A stretch of DNA of 64,000 nt, taken from assembly GCF_006715395.1 (NCBI RefSeq), contig NZ_VFNC01000001.1, positions 2,604,001-2,668,000 on the forward strand. Reading direction: 5' to 3'. Made by a program: the position numbers and the translations under genes. The notes under the pieces were generated by a model. It worked only from the letters and a program-made list of their open reading frames with translations, had not been told where the DNA came from and made no database searches. The DNA comes from Streptomyces sp. SLBN-31. Its GTDB lineage: Bacteria > Actinomycetota > Actinomycetes > Streptomycetales > Streptomycetaceae. This document shows, piece after piece, positions 43,308-51,449 of this stretch (position 1 is the first letter of the stretch; the number at the start of each line of letters is the position of its first letter).

Positions 43308-43964
43308 TCAGCGGACCGCGGCCAGGCGGGCGAAGACGACGACGTTCCCGTCGTAACCGTGCTGCTTCGAAAAACCGCCTCCGCAGGTGATGACCCGCAA
43401 TTCCGGCTCCCCCTTGGAGCCGTAGACGCGGTCCCCGGGGAAGTTGTTCTTCGCGAACACCTCAATGCCGTAGACCTCGAACACGGCCGTCTTTCCGTCC
43501 TTGCGGGCGACCTCGATGCGATTTCCCTTCTTCAGGGCCCCGAGTCCGTAGAAAACGGCGGGGCCCGACTTGTTGTCCACATGGCCGACGACGACCGCGG
43601 TGCCCTTCTCGCCGGGCGACACCGCGCCGGTGAACCAGCCCGCCAGGTTCGGGTCCTCCGGCGGCGGCGCCCCGACCCAGCCGTCCGAGTCCAGGCCCAC
43701 CGGCATGACCGGCGCGTCGACCCGGATCGTGGGGATCCTGACCCGGTCGGGAATGGCGTACGGCAACGCCTGGACCTTGGCGAAGGTGCCCGGGACACGG
43801 CTGTCCGCCGCGGCCGCCGAGGCGGGCTGCGGCGGACCCACGTCGAACTCTCCCGACCCGTTCCGAATGAGCGCGAGGCCGGTCAGCAGAACAAGCGCTA
43901 TCACGCCCCAGGGAGCGCGCTTCTTCGGCTGCTCCTCTTCTTCGGCCAGCTCGAACGCAGACAT
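43308..43964 (-). CDS. class F sortase
   Basis: This 218-residue transpeptidase has an N-terminal membrane anchor (residues 19-36, GVIALVLLTGLALIRNG) and a sortase domain with RVRIPTIRVDAPVMPVGLDSD split by the usual strand, the catalytic His in VVVGHVDNKSGPAVFYGL, and the catalytic Cys in ELRVITCGGGF, with a conserved Arg near the end (VVFARL). Class F sortases are the actinobacterial group whose cognate proteins are poorly known. Two related exported proteins with hydrophobic tails and basic ends lie just downstream of its promoter side and are the obvious candidate partners. Confidence 0.9.
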   Translation of the reverse strand: MSAFELAEEEEQPKKRAPWGVIALVLLTGLALIRNGSGEFDVGPPQPASAAAADSRVPGTFAKVQALPYAIPDRVRIPTIRVDAPVMPVGLDSDGWVGAPPPEDPNLAGWFTGAVSPGEKGTAVVVGHVDNKSGPAVFYGLGALKKGNRIEVARKDGKTAVFEVYGIEVFAKNNFPGDRVYGSKGEPELRVITCGGGFSKQHGYDGNVVVFARLAAVR

Positions 43965-44297
43965 TCGACTTCCCCTCTCGACGCGGCCGTCGCCACGTCA
44001 TTCGCGCATACGAGAACGCTAAGTCCCGCGCCCGCGACCGGCGACGGGGCACAAGCCGAACGGGTGGCCCCGCGTATTGCCGGTGCGCCATCCGAGTTGC
44101 CGCTCCCAGGAATTTTCTGACGGTGCGTGACCTGCGGAGATATCCGATTGTGCGGTTGTCGTCCGGCGTGTCCTCTCACCAGGACGGACCATCGCCGAAA
44201 TGCGGGCCGCCGCACGGCAACTGAGGGTCTTATCGGGAGGCGCTTTCTCGCCGATCGACCGGGGACGGGACCCGGGGCGTCTTCCGCGGAGGATCAC
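43965..44297. other. 333-bp divergent promoter region, no gene
   Basis: This gap separates the minus-strand sortase and the plus-strand surface protein. Protein-like frames are not seen on either strand. A GATATCCGATTGT stretch near 44140 is more A/T-rich than its surroundings and could be part of a promoter; I see no clear consensus -10/-35 pair or palindrome. Confidence 0.5.
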
Positions 44298-44792
44298 ATG
44301 CGTACCACTCGTGCCCTGGCGGCCTCGGCCGCCGTGGTCGCCACCCTCGGGCTCGCCGCCCCGACGGCCGTCGCACGCGACGGCATGCCCATCACCCTGA
44401 GCAACCTCGTCGCCCTGCCGAGCGTCATCGCCCGCGGCGGGCAGCTGACCATCACCGTCGACGGCTGCCCCGGGCTGGCCGTGGCGACCTCCGACGCGTT
44501 CTCGTCCACGACGCTGAACCGGGTCGGGAACAGCAACACGTCGAGGGGCACCGCGACGGTCAACACCAACGCCCGCACCGGCTCGCACAGCATCACGGTC
44601 ACCTGCGGCAGCCAGACCCTGACCAACCCGACCGCGTTCACAGTGATCGGCGGTGTGCGCGGCGGCCTGGGCGGAAGCTCCTCCACGGGGGCGACCCCGA
44701 CCGACATGGCCATCGGCGGCGGGCTGGTCGCCGCGGCCGTCATCGGCGGCGGGGTGTTCCTGATGCGCCGCAGGGCGGAGAGGCGGATCTGA
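44298..44792 (+). CDS. exported surface-anchored small protein, candidate sortase partner
   Basis: This 164-residue protein has an N-terminal signal peptide (RTTRALAASAAVVATLGLAAP, cleavage near AVA-RD). A single beta-rich, Ig-like domain of about 85 residues (ITLSNLVALPSVIARGGQLT and a later GSHSITVTCGSQTL) with two cysteines follows, then a Gly/Ser/Thr linker, a hydrophobic span (MAIGGGLVAAAVIGGGVFLM) and a positive tail RRRAERRI. That tail arrangement is that of a cell-wall sorting signal, but no LPxTG-like pentapeptide is seen. It resembles the convergent neighbour at 44890. GGAGGA precedes the ATG. Confidence 0.8.
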   Translation: MRTTRALAASAAVVATLGLAAPTAVARDGMPITLSNLVALPSVIARGGQLTITVDGCPGLAVATSDAFSSTTLNRVGNSNTSRGTATVNTNARTGSHSITVTCGSQTLTNPTAFTVIGGVRGGLGGSSSTGATPTDMAIGGGLVAAAVIGGGVFLMRRRAERRI

Positions 44793-44830
44793 CCTCCTCC
44801 CCCTTCGGAGCGCGGATCGCACGTCGAACG

Positions 44831-44871
44831 GCCTCCGCCCCGGATCCTCGGCCAGGATCCGGGGCGGAGGC
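44831..44871. terminator. 18-bp perfect bidirectional terminator
   Basis: Arms GCCTCCGCCCCGGATCCT and its exact complement enclose a 5-nt loop CGGCC. It lies between the stop codons of the convergent paralogous surface-protein genes and should terminate both transcripts. Confidence 0.9.
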
Positions 44872-44889
44872 GTGCGCCACCGGTCCCGG

Positions 44890-45432
44890 TCAGGCGCCGT
44901 CCTCCTGGCCGCGGCGCCGCGAGAAGTGGTAAGCCGCCCCGATGGAGCCTGCGATCAGTGCCGCGCCGAGACCGATCTCCCGGAGGTCGAACCCGGCGAC
45001 GCTGCCGCCCTCACCCGCGCGCACACCCCGGTCGGGGTCGACCGGCGTGACCGGCACCGGGGTGGGGCCCGCCGGCCGGCCGTCCGCGATGGTGAGATCC
45101 GTCGTTCCGCGCATCCCGTCGCAGGCGAACGTCACCTGGTACACCGCCATGGCCTTGGCGGTCACATCCACCGTCGCCGTCCCGGACGAGCGTCCGCGCG
45201 GAATCGTGACGGTGTCGAAGACGGCCGAGGACACGGTCACCGACCCCTTGCAGCCGCCGCTGTCCCTGTCGAGCCGGAAGGTGATCTGCCCGCCGGCCGC
45301 GATGGTCGTGGGCAGGACGCTGAAGCCGAACGGCGTGACGTTGCCGCCGTCGCTGGCCACGGCCGGCGGTGCGGAGAAGGTGAGGGCGCCTATGCCCAGC
45401 AGTGCGGCCGAAGCGACGCGTATCGCGCGCAT
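44890..45432 (-). CDS. exported surface-anchored small protein, paralogue of the convergent gene
   Basis: This 180-residue protein has the same build as its neighbour at 44298: signal peptide (RAIRVASAALLGIGALTFSA), an Ig-like domain with FSVLPTTIAAGGQITFRLDR, two cysteines in GGCKGSV and TFACDGM, a Pro/Thr/Asp linker (PTPVPVTPVDPDRG), a hydrophobic span (IGLGAALIAGSIGAAY) and a basic, then acidic end FSRRRGQEDGA. The match in pattern (LPxxIAxGGQ; SGTATVDV against RGTATVNT) marks them as diverged paralogues. ATG at 45432 follows GGAGG; upstream in-frame codons are not needed. No LPxTG motif is visible. Confidence 0.78.
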   Translation of the reverse strand: MRAIRVASAALLGIGALTFSAPPAVASDGGNVTPFGFSVLPTTIAAGGQITFRLDRDSGGCKGSVTVSSAVFDTVTIPRGRSSGTATVDVTAKAMAVYQVTFACDGMRGTTDLTIADGRPAGPTPVPVTPVDPDRGVRAGEGGSVAGFDLREIGLGAALIAGSIGAAYHFSRRRGQEDGA

Positions 45433-45631
45433 GGTGAATCCTCCGGTCCCCGAGGAGCAGCTGCGGACTGTTTCCGCTTGCGCCATAAATGCACCTCGAT
45501 GACCGAAACGCTAGGAACATGTGTGCGCCTGCGCGATCTCAGTCGGGCGAATGGGGCAAAACACTGGGCCACCCAGGGGACACCCACGGCGTGGTTCCCT
45601 TTCTCCGGGTGGCCCGTCGGGTGAGTGCCTG

Positions 45632-46396
45632 TCAGCCGTTCAGGTGCGGGAAGAGATCGACGAAGGGGGCCGCGGACGCCGTGATGCCCCGGCTGTAGGG
45701 CGCGTCGAAGTCCCAGATGAGGAAGAGCAGGAACGCGATCAGGGCGGAGAACAGCCCGGCGAGGACCAGTTCGCGCGCGGTGCGCCGGATCTGCAGGGCG
45801 AAAACCATGCCGATGGTGATCACGGCCCCGCTCAGCAGCCCGAACCACACCACGCCCGGCATGGTCGCCCCGAGGGACTGGGTGCGGGCGCTGCGGGCCT
45901 GTGCGGCCGTGGTCACCTGGTCGAGCAGTGGCTGGTAGGCCTGCGCCTCGAAGTCGTTCCCCGGCTGGTAGTCGGTGACGTCGTGGCGGACGCGGTCGAA
46001 GAGCTCGTCGCCCCGCGAGGTCGTCTTCGCGTGGTCGGCCATCGTCTTCCACTCGGTGTCGACGACCTGTCCGACATAGGCGTTGACATCCTCCCGGATG
46101 CGGTCGCGGACGTCGGGCGGATAGACCCGCACCCGCTCCGAGATCTCGTGCAGCGCGACCGCCTCCGTCTGGACGTGGTCCTGGGCGGCGCTGCGTCCCT
46201 CCCACACCCCGGCGATGGCCAGGCCCAGGACGATGGCGTACACCACGCCGATCCACATGGTCATGTACTCGATGACGTCGGGGGTCTCGCTGGGGTCCTC
46301 GTCCTCGGGCGCGGCCTTGTGGCGTACGACGGTGATGACGACCACCACGACGCACGCGGCCAGCATCGCGAGGGTGAGAACGAGCCAATCCGGCAA
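45632..46396 (-). CDS. DUF4239 (bestrophin-like) membrane protein
   Basis: This 254-residue protein has two N-terminal spans (LVLTLAMLAACVVVVVITVV and TMWIGVVYAIVLGLAIAGVW), a long cytoplasmic helical part (about 75-165, HEISERVRVYPPDVRDRI) and two C-terminal spans (GVVWFGLLSGAVITIGMVFA, LVLAGLFSALIAFLLFLIWD). This is the DUF4239 layout, often likened to bestrophin channels; the function is untested. It sits between surface-protein genes and follows the proline-rich protein gene on the same strand by 16 bp, so they may be co-transcribed. Confidence 0.85.
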   Translation of the reverse strand: MPDWLVLTLAMLAACVVVVVITVVRHKAAPEDEDPSETPDVIEYMTMWIGVVYAIVLGLAIAGVWEGRSAAQDHVQTEAVALHEISERVRVYPPDVRDRIREDVNAYVGQVVDTEWKTMADHAKTTSRGDELFDRVRHDVTDYQPGNDFEAQAYQPLLDQVTTAAQARSARTQSLGATMPGVVWFGLLSGAVITIGMVFALQIRRTARELVLAGLFSALIAFLLFLIWDFDAPYSRGITASAAPFVDLFPHLNG

Positions 46397-46412
46397 GAGG
46401 TGCCTCCAGGAA

Positions 46413-47012
46413 TCAGCGGGGGCGCAGTGCGGCGACGGCGATCGCGGCGGGCGCGGTGATGAGCAGGACGAAGGTGAGCGGTGAGGGGCCGTCGTGGCGG
46501 AGCGGGTGCGGCGCGGGCGGCCGGTGGCGCGGATAGCTCACAGGGGTCGCGGACGGGTGCGGGGTGGGCCTGGGCGACGGTTCGGCGGCGGGAGGCGGCG
46601 GGGGAGGAGGTGCGGCCGGACGCGGCGCGGCGGGGCGTGGTGGGGGCGGTGGCGGTGGGACCGGCTTCGGCGTGGCCGGCCTGGGGGACGTGGGTTGGGG
46701 GGCCGGGGGAGGGCTCGGAGCCGGGGGTGGCGTGGAGGTCGGGGTCGCCGTCGGCGTCGGGCAGGGCGGGGTCGGAGGTGGCGGTGGGGGCGGAGTGGGT
46801 GTCGGGCATCCCGGGGGTGTCGGCCAGGAGAGGCTCCCGGTGACCGCCACCGCCCGTGTGCCGTCGGGGCCGGTCGACGCGTAGGCGCAGGCGTCGGCGG
46901 CCGCGCTGCCGGCCGGGGCCCCGACGAGCAGCCAGGTCAACGCGGCCAGCGTCAACAGCCGTGCGGCGAGGGCGGTTTGGGTCGGTTCGGGTCCATGCAC
47001 GACGAAGATCAT
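46413..47012 (-). CDS. proline-rich exported protein with C-terminal membrane anchor
   Basis: This 199-residue protein has a signal peptide (about residues 16-39, ALAARLLTLAALTWLLVGAP), one Cys pair (DACAYA, PPGCPTP), a long Pro/Thr/Ser/Ala-rich stalk (about 65-165, many PPPPP runs), and a C-terminal span LTFVLLITAPAAIAVAALRPR. The stalk suggests a cell-wall-crossing spacer. It has the same tail style as the proteins at 44298 and 44890. The start at ATG 47012 is chosen because the signal peptide is complete from there; its ribosome-binding site is weak. Confidence 0.7.
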   Translation of the reverse strand: MIFVVHGPEPTQTALAARLLTLAALTWLLVGAPAGSAAADACAYASTGPDGTRAVAVTGSLSWPTPPGCPTPTPPPPPPPTPPCPTPTATPTSTPPPAPSPPPAPQPTSPRPATPKPVPPPPPPPRPAAPRPAAPPPPPPPAAEPSPRPTPHPSATPVSYPRHRPPAPHPLRHDGPSPLTFVLLITAPAAIAVAALRPR

Positions 47013-47176
47013 GAGGCTTGCCGGGCCGCCACACGCCGACGTGCGCCCAACTTGGCCCGAACGGGGGATGGTGGCGTGCGGCGGTTCGATCGACGCGGTC
47101 CCGTGGAGTCCGTGACGCGCACTCGTGTGCGAGTCGGCGTGCGGGGGGAGCGGGTTGCGGAAAGAAATTTGTGAGA

Positions 47177-47192
47177 CGGTTGAACACAACCG
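47177..47192. promoter_or_regulatory. perfect 6+6 palindrome in a divergent promoter region
   Basis: CGGTTG and CAACCG flank AACA, about 80 bp before the lipoprotein gene and in the 261-bp gap opposite the proline-rich protein gene. The same strand contains GAAC followed by CGTA about 18 bp later, a weak likeness to an ECF promoter. Binding protein unknown. Confidence 0.4.
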
Positions 47193-47273
47193 CAGGTCTC
47201 ATGCGTACCCATGCTCGTGCGGCGGCGCAGAAGGGCGCTGCAACACCCTTGTGATCATGGGGAGTTGTTGACG

Positions 47274-48236
47274 ATGAAGACCTCCTGGCGGAGCGCCTCG
47301 TTCGTGGTGGGCGCCGCGGCCATGCTGGCCCTTACGACCGCGTGCGGCCAGGAAAGCGGCACCTCTTCGGTGGGCAGTCAGAACGTGGGCGCCACGGCCC
47401 CGGCCGGTGGCTACGGCAGCGTGGGCGCGGGTACGAGCGCGAGCGCCAGTCCGGGCAACGGTTACGGCGCCGACGGACAGCAGGCCGCGGGCGGCCAGAG
47501 CACCCCCGCCGGCAAGCTCGCCGTCAGCGACAACGCGGAGCTCGGCAAGGTGCTCACCGACGGCGCCGGCCTGACCCTGTACCGCTACGACGAGGACACG
47601 GCCGAGCCCCCCAAGTCCAACTGCGACGGCGACTGCGCCAAGGCCTGGCCGCCCGTGCCCGCCGACGACGCCACCGCCGGCGCCGGTATCGACAAGTCCC
47701 TGCTCGGCGAGGTCACCCGGGCCGACGGCACCAAGCAGCTGACCATCGCGGGCTGGCCGGCCTACCGCTACGCCAAGGACGCCAAGGCCGGGGACGTCAC
47801 CGGGCAGGGCGTCGGCGGCAAGTGGTTCGCGCTGGCCCCGACCGGCAAGAAGGCCTCCCTGGCGAGCCTGCCCGGCCTGTCCGTCCGCAAGGACCCCAAG
47901 CTCGGCGACATCGTCGTCGACAAGAACGGCATGACGGTCTACCGCTTCATCAAGGACGTGGCCTGGCCGAAGGTCATCTCCAACTGCACCGGCGCCTGCC
48001 TGGAGAAGTGGCCGGCCGTCGCCCCGGTCTCCCCGAACGACACCAAGGGCGTCGAGAAGAAGGGCCTGATGGGCTTCACCCGGCCCGACGGCGTCAAGCA
48101 GATGACCGTCGACTGCTGGCCGGCGTACACCTTCTCCGGCGACACCCAGCCGGGGGACACCAACGGCCAGGGTGTCGGCGGCACCTGGTACGTCATGGCC
48201 CCCTCCGGAAAGCCGATCGGCGCGCCGAAGAAGTAG
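47274..48236 (+). CDS. lipoprotein with two Yx(F/W/Y)xxD repeats (COG4315)
   Basis: This 320-residue lipoprotein has a lipobox TTAC with Cys24, a Gly/Ser/Ala-rich linker (about 30-80) and two repeats of the secreted-repeat fold: LTLYRYDEDTAEPPKSNCDG to WPAYRYAKDAKAGD, and MTVYRFIKDVAWPKVISNCT to WPAYTFSGDTQPGD. Each holds a Cys pair (CDGDCAKAWPP; CTGACLEKWPA). The function is unknown; some members are redox- or envelope-linked. It resembles, from memory, the lipoprotein at this place in S. coelicolor. ATG at 47274 follows GGGGAG. Confidence 0.9.
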   Translation: MKTSWRSASFVVGAAAMLALTTACGQESGTSSVGSQNVGATAPAGGYGSVGAGTSASASPGNGYGADGQQAAGGQSTPAGKLAVSDNAELGKVLTDGAGLTLYRYDEDTAEPPKSNCDGDCAKAWPPVPADDATAGAGIDKSLLGEVTRADGTKQLTIAGWPAYRYAKDAKAGDVTGQGVGGKWFALAPTGKKASLASLPGLSVRKDPKLGDIVVDKNGMTVYRFIKDVAWPKVISNCTGACLEKWPAVAPVSPNDTKGVEKKGLMGFTRPDGVKQMTVDCWPAYTFSGDTQPGDTNGQGVGGTWYVMAPSGKPIGAPKK

Positions 48237-48285
48237 GCGTCACCTCCCCAGGGTTGATCGCACCTCCACGCGCGTTCGATCGCAG

Positions 48286-48328
48286 GTCCGCCCCCTCCGC
48301 ACCGCACGGAGGGGGCGGACCGCTTTTC
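48286..48328 (+). terminator. 15-bp hairpin followed by TTTT
   Basis: Arms GGTCCGCCCCCTCCG and CGGAGGGGGCGGACC pair perfectly around a 7-nt loop, then GC and TTTT. Placed 50 bp after the lipoprotein stop, it is a classical intrinsic terminator. Confidence 0.92.
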
Positions 48329-48486
48329 GCGTGCGCCGATTTGCCGCTTTTCTATGGCGAAATGCGGCACGTGCCGCAGGCAGTGACCGGGAACGGACGG
48401 TCAATTTCCGTTTCAGCTCGCCCCGTTGGCAGGCGATCAGTAGCCTCTGCTCGAACACCGGATCGCCTACGCCCCTGGAGAGATAG

Positions 48487-49299
48487 ATGGAACGTCCCGC
48501 CTGGGCCCCACGGAGCATCGACATCTCGGTGCCGAGCGTTTCCCGGATCTACGACTTCTACCTGGGCGGTTCGCACAACTTCGAGGTCGACCGGGAGGCG
48601 GCCCGCAAGGCGATGGAGTTCATGCCGGGCCTGCCCAAGATCATGCAGGCGAACCGGGCGTTCATGCGCCGCGCGGTGCGGTTCGCGGCCGATGAGGGCA
48701 TCTCCCAGTTCCTGGACGTCGGTTCCGGCATCCCGACCTTCGGCAACGTCCACGAGGTGGCCGAGAACGCCAGCCCCGGCGCGCGCGTCGTCTACGTCGA
48801 CCACGACCCGGTCGCCGTCGCGCACAGCCAGGCGGTCCTCGAGGGCAACGACAACGCCGGCGTCGTCGCCGCCGACCTCCGCAAGCCGCAGGAGATCCTC
48901 GCCAGCGCCGAAGTGGAGCGCCTGATCGACCTGAATCGGCCAGTGGCGCTGCTTCTCGTTGCCATACTGCACTTCGTGGAGGACGAGGACGACCCGTACG
49001 AGGCGGTGGCCCAGCTGCGCGAAGCGCTCGCGCCCGGCAGCATGCTGATCCTCACCCATGCCTCGTACGAGGGAATCCCGCTCTCCCCGGAGCGGGCCGC
49101 GGGCACGGTGGACGTGTACAAGGACATTCGCAACCCGCTGATCATGCGCTCGCGCGACGACATCGCGCGGTTCTTCGAGGGGTACGACATGGTGGAACCG
49201 GGACTGGTGCCGATGCCGCACTGGCGGCCGGATACGGCGCCCGAGGACGAGGATCCCTACGCCTTCTCCGGGTTCGCCGGCGTGGGGCGTACGGCGTGA
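48487..49299 (+). CDS. DUF574-family SAM-dependent methyltransferase
   Basis: This 270-residue protein of the actinobacterial DUF574 (Methyltransf_19) group contains SVSRIYDFYLGGSHNFEVDRE (family N-terminus), the SAM-binding motif FLDVGSGIPTFGNVHEVAE (about 77-95), the acidic motif VVYVDHDPVAVAHSQ, RPVALLLVAILHFVEDEDDP and LILTHASYEGIP. Substrates of this large family are mostly unknown. Its stop overlaps the GTG start of the GGDEF-EAL protein by 4 nt, so the two are made together. A wrecked relative lies at 4145-4541. Confidence 0.9.
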   Translation: MERPAWAPRSIDISVPSVSRIYDFYLGGSHNFEVDREAARKAMEFMPGLPKIMQANRAFMRRAVRFAADEGISQFLDVGSGIPTFGNVHEVAENASPGARVVYVDHDPVAVAHSQAVLEGNDNAGVVAADLRKPQEILASAEVERLIDLNRPVALLLVAILHFVEDEDDPYEAVAQLREALAPGSMLILTHASYEGIPLSPERAAGTVDVYKDIRNPLIMRSRDDIARFFEGYDMVEPGLVPMPHWRPDTAPEDEDPYAFSGFAGVGRTA

Positions 49300-51431
49300 C
49301 CGCGGAGCCGGACGGGCCGGAGGACAGACTGCGCCGGTTCGCGACGATCTGGAGCCGGGCGGTGTTCCCGGTGACCTCCACGTCGCTGACCCGGCCGGAG
49401 TTCGAGCAGGAACTCCTGCCGCTGGCCCGGCGGTTGAGCCGGGCACTGCACGCACGGCCGCTCGACGCGGACGAGGGCAGGGCGGTGGGCGCCGCCCTCG
49501 TCTCCGCCCACTGCACCGACCCCGAGGCGCTCAGCCGGACCCTCGACTGCGTCGACGCCTACCTGGTGCTGTACTGCGGCGAGGACGGCGACCGGGAGGA
49601 ACTGCGGGCCCGCTGCGCCCGGTTGCAGCACGCCATGGCCGCCGGATTCGCCCAGGAGCTGCGCGAGCGGACCCTCGCCGAGCAGGAGGCGATCTCCGCG
49701 GCCGCCCTGAAGGCGCAGGGCGTGGTGGCGCAGGCGCTGCACGCGACCGAGGCCCGCTTCCGCGCGGTCTTCGAGGGCGCGGCCATAGGGATCGGCATGG
49801 CCGACCTGGACGGCAACATCCTCCAGGTCAACGGCGCACTGCTGCGCATGTTCGGCATCCCCGAGGACAGCCTGCGCACCCGCAACGTCAAGGAGTGGAC
49901 GCACCCCGAGGACGCGCCCCAGACCTGGACGCTGTACGAGGAGCTCGTCCGCGGCGAGCGCGAGCACTACCACCTCGAAAAAGCCTTCTACCGCCCTGAC
50001 GGAACGGTCCTGTGGACCAACCTGACGGTCTCCCTGCTGCGCGACGCCGACGGCAACCCGCAGTACCAGCTCGCCCTCATGGAGGACACCACCGAGCGCC
50101 GGCTGCTCAACCTCCGCCTGCGCTACGAGGCCACCCACGACGCCCTCACCGGCCTGCCCAACCGCACCTTCTTCTTCGAGCGCCTGGAGAAGGCCCTCGG
50201 CGCGGGCAGCGGCCAGCGCTTCGGCCTGTGCTACCTCGACCTCGACGGCTTCAAGACCGTCAACGACAGCCTCGGCCACGCGGCCGGCGACCGGCTGCTC
50301 GTCGAGGTCGCCGACCGGCTGTCGTCCTGCGCCACCGCGCCCGGCGAGATGGTCGCCCGGCTCGGCGGCGACGAGTTCGTGGCGCTGACCACCGGCCCCG
50401 ACACCCAGCGCGGGGTCGACGACCTCGCCGCCCGCATCATGAGCGCGCTGCTCGCCCCCATCAGCATCGACGGCCGTGAGCTGACCGTGCGCGGCAGCAT
50501 CGGCATCGTCGAGGGGCCGGCCGGTGAGCGCAGCCCGGCCGAGGTGCTGCGCAGCGCCGACATCACCATGTACCGGGCCAAGTCGGCGGGCGGCAACCGC
50601 TTCGAGCTCGCCGACCCGGAGGCCGACGCCCGCGCCATCACCCGGCACGGCCTGACCACCGCCCTGCCGGCCGCGCTGGAGCGGGACGAGTTCTTCATCG
50701 AGTACCAGCCGCTGGTCCACCTCGGAGACGGCAGCGTCCGGGGCGCCGAGGCCCTGGTGCGCTGGCTGCATCCGCAGCACGGCGTCCTCGGCCCGGACCG
50801 CTTCATCCCGCTCGCCGAGCACACCGGCCTCATCGTGCCGCTCGGCCGCTGGGTGCTGGAGCAGTCGGTACGGCAGGCCAGGGAGTGGCGAGAACGGCAC
50901 GACGCGGCGGGCCCGCTGCGCATCAACGTCAACCTCTCGCCCTGCCAGCTCACCCACCCCGGCCTGGTGCAGGACACCGTCGACATCCTGGAACGCGCGG
51001 GCGTCGAACCGGACGCCCTGTGCCTGGAGGTCACCGAGTCGGCGTTGATCGGCGCGGACGACGATCTGCTCAAACCGCTGCGCCGGCTCGCCGAGATGGG
51101 CGTCGACATCGCCCTGGACGACTTCGGCACCGGCTACTCCAACCTGGCCAACCTGCGCCGCCTGCCGGTCAGCATCCTCAAGCTGGACCGCTCCTTCACC
51201 CAGGGCATGCAGCAGTTCCCGGCCGACCCGGTCGACCTCAAGATCGTCGAGGGGATCGTTTCGCTCGCCCACAGCCTCGACCTCGCGGTCACCGTCGAGG
51301 GCGTGGAAACCGGCGCCCAGGCCGAGCAGTTGCGGATACTGGGCTGCGACACGGCCCAGGGCTGGTACTACGCCCGCCCGGGCCCCCCGGACCGCCTGCA
51401 CGAACTGGCACTGGTCGACGCAACGGGCTGA
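49296..51431 (+). CDS. PAS-GGDEF-EAL cyclic-di-GMP protein, probable RmdA-type phosphodiesterase
   Basis: This soluble 711-residue protein controls cyclic-di-GMP. After a helical N-terminus, a PAS/PAC domain lies at about 150-270 (RFRAVFEGAAIGIGMADLDG), GGDEF at about 285-445 (RLGGDEFVAL, motif intact) and EAL at about 455-705 (GAEALVRWLHP, LCLEVTESALI, LDDFGTGYSNLANL, VSILKLDRSF, VEGVETGAQ). All key EAL residues are present, so hydrolysis is expected; the RxxD inhibitory site before GGDEF is replaced by APGE. Architecture and neighbours suggest an orthologue of RmdA (SCO0928), from memory. GTGA overlap with the methyltransferase. Confidence 0.88.
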   Translation: MTAEPDGPEDRLRRFATIWSRAVFPVTSTSLTRPEFEQELLPLARRLSRALHARPLDADEGRAVGAALVSAHCTDPEALSRTLDCVDAYLVLYCGEDGDREELRARCARLQHAMAAGFAQELRERTLAEQEAISAAALKAQGVVAQALHATEARFRAVFEGAAIGIGMADLDGNILQVNGALLRMFGIPEDSLRTRNVKEWTHPEDAPQTWTLYEELVRGEREHYHLEKAFYRPDGTVLWTNLTVSLLRDADGNPQYQLALMEDTTERRLLNLRLRYEATHDALTGLPNRTFFFERLEKALGAGSGQRFGLCYLDLDGFKTVNDSLGHAAGDRLLVEVADRLSSCATAPGEMVARLGGDEFVALTTGPDTQRGVDDLAARIMSALLAPISIDGRELTVRGSIGIVEGPAGERSPAEVLRSADITMYRAKSAGGNRFELADPEADARAITRHGLTTALPAALERDEFFIEYQPLVHLGDGSVRGAEALVRWLHPQHGVLGPDRFIPLAEHTGLIVPLGRWVLEQSVRQAREWRERHDAAGPLRINVNLSPCQLTHPGLVQDTVDILERAGVEPDALCLEVTESALIGADDDLLKPLRRLAEMGVDIALDDFGTGYSNLANLRRLPVSILKLDRSFTQGMQQFPADPVDLKIVEGIVSLAHSLDLAVTVEGVETGAQAEQLRILGCDTAQGWYYARPGPPDRLHELALVDATG

Positions 51432-51449
51432 CGGGTCGCCGCGGGGGCC

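Noticed and set aside
44298..45432. LPxTG sorting signals in the two sortase-linked proteins
   Set aside because: No LPxTG or near variant was found before the hydrophobic tail in either protein.
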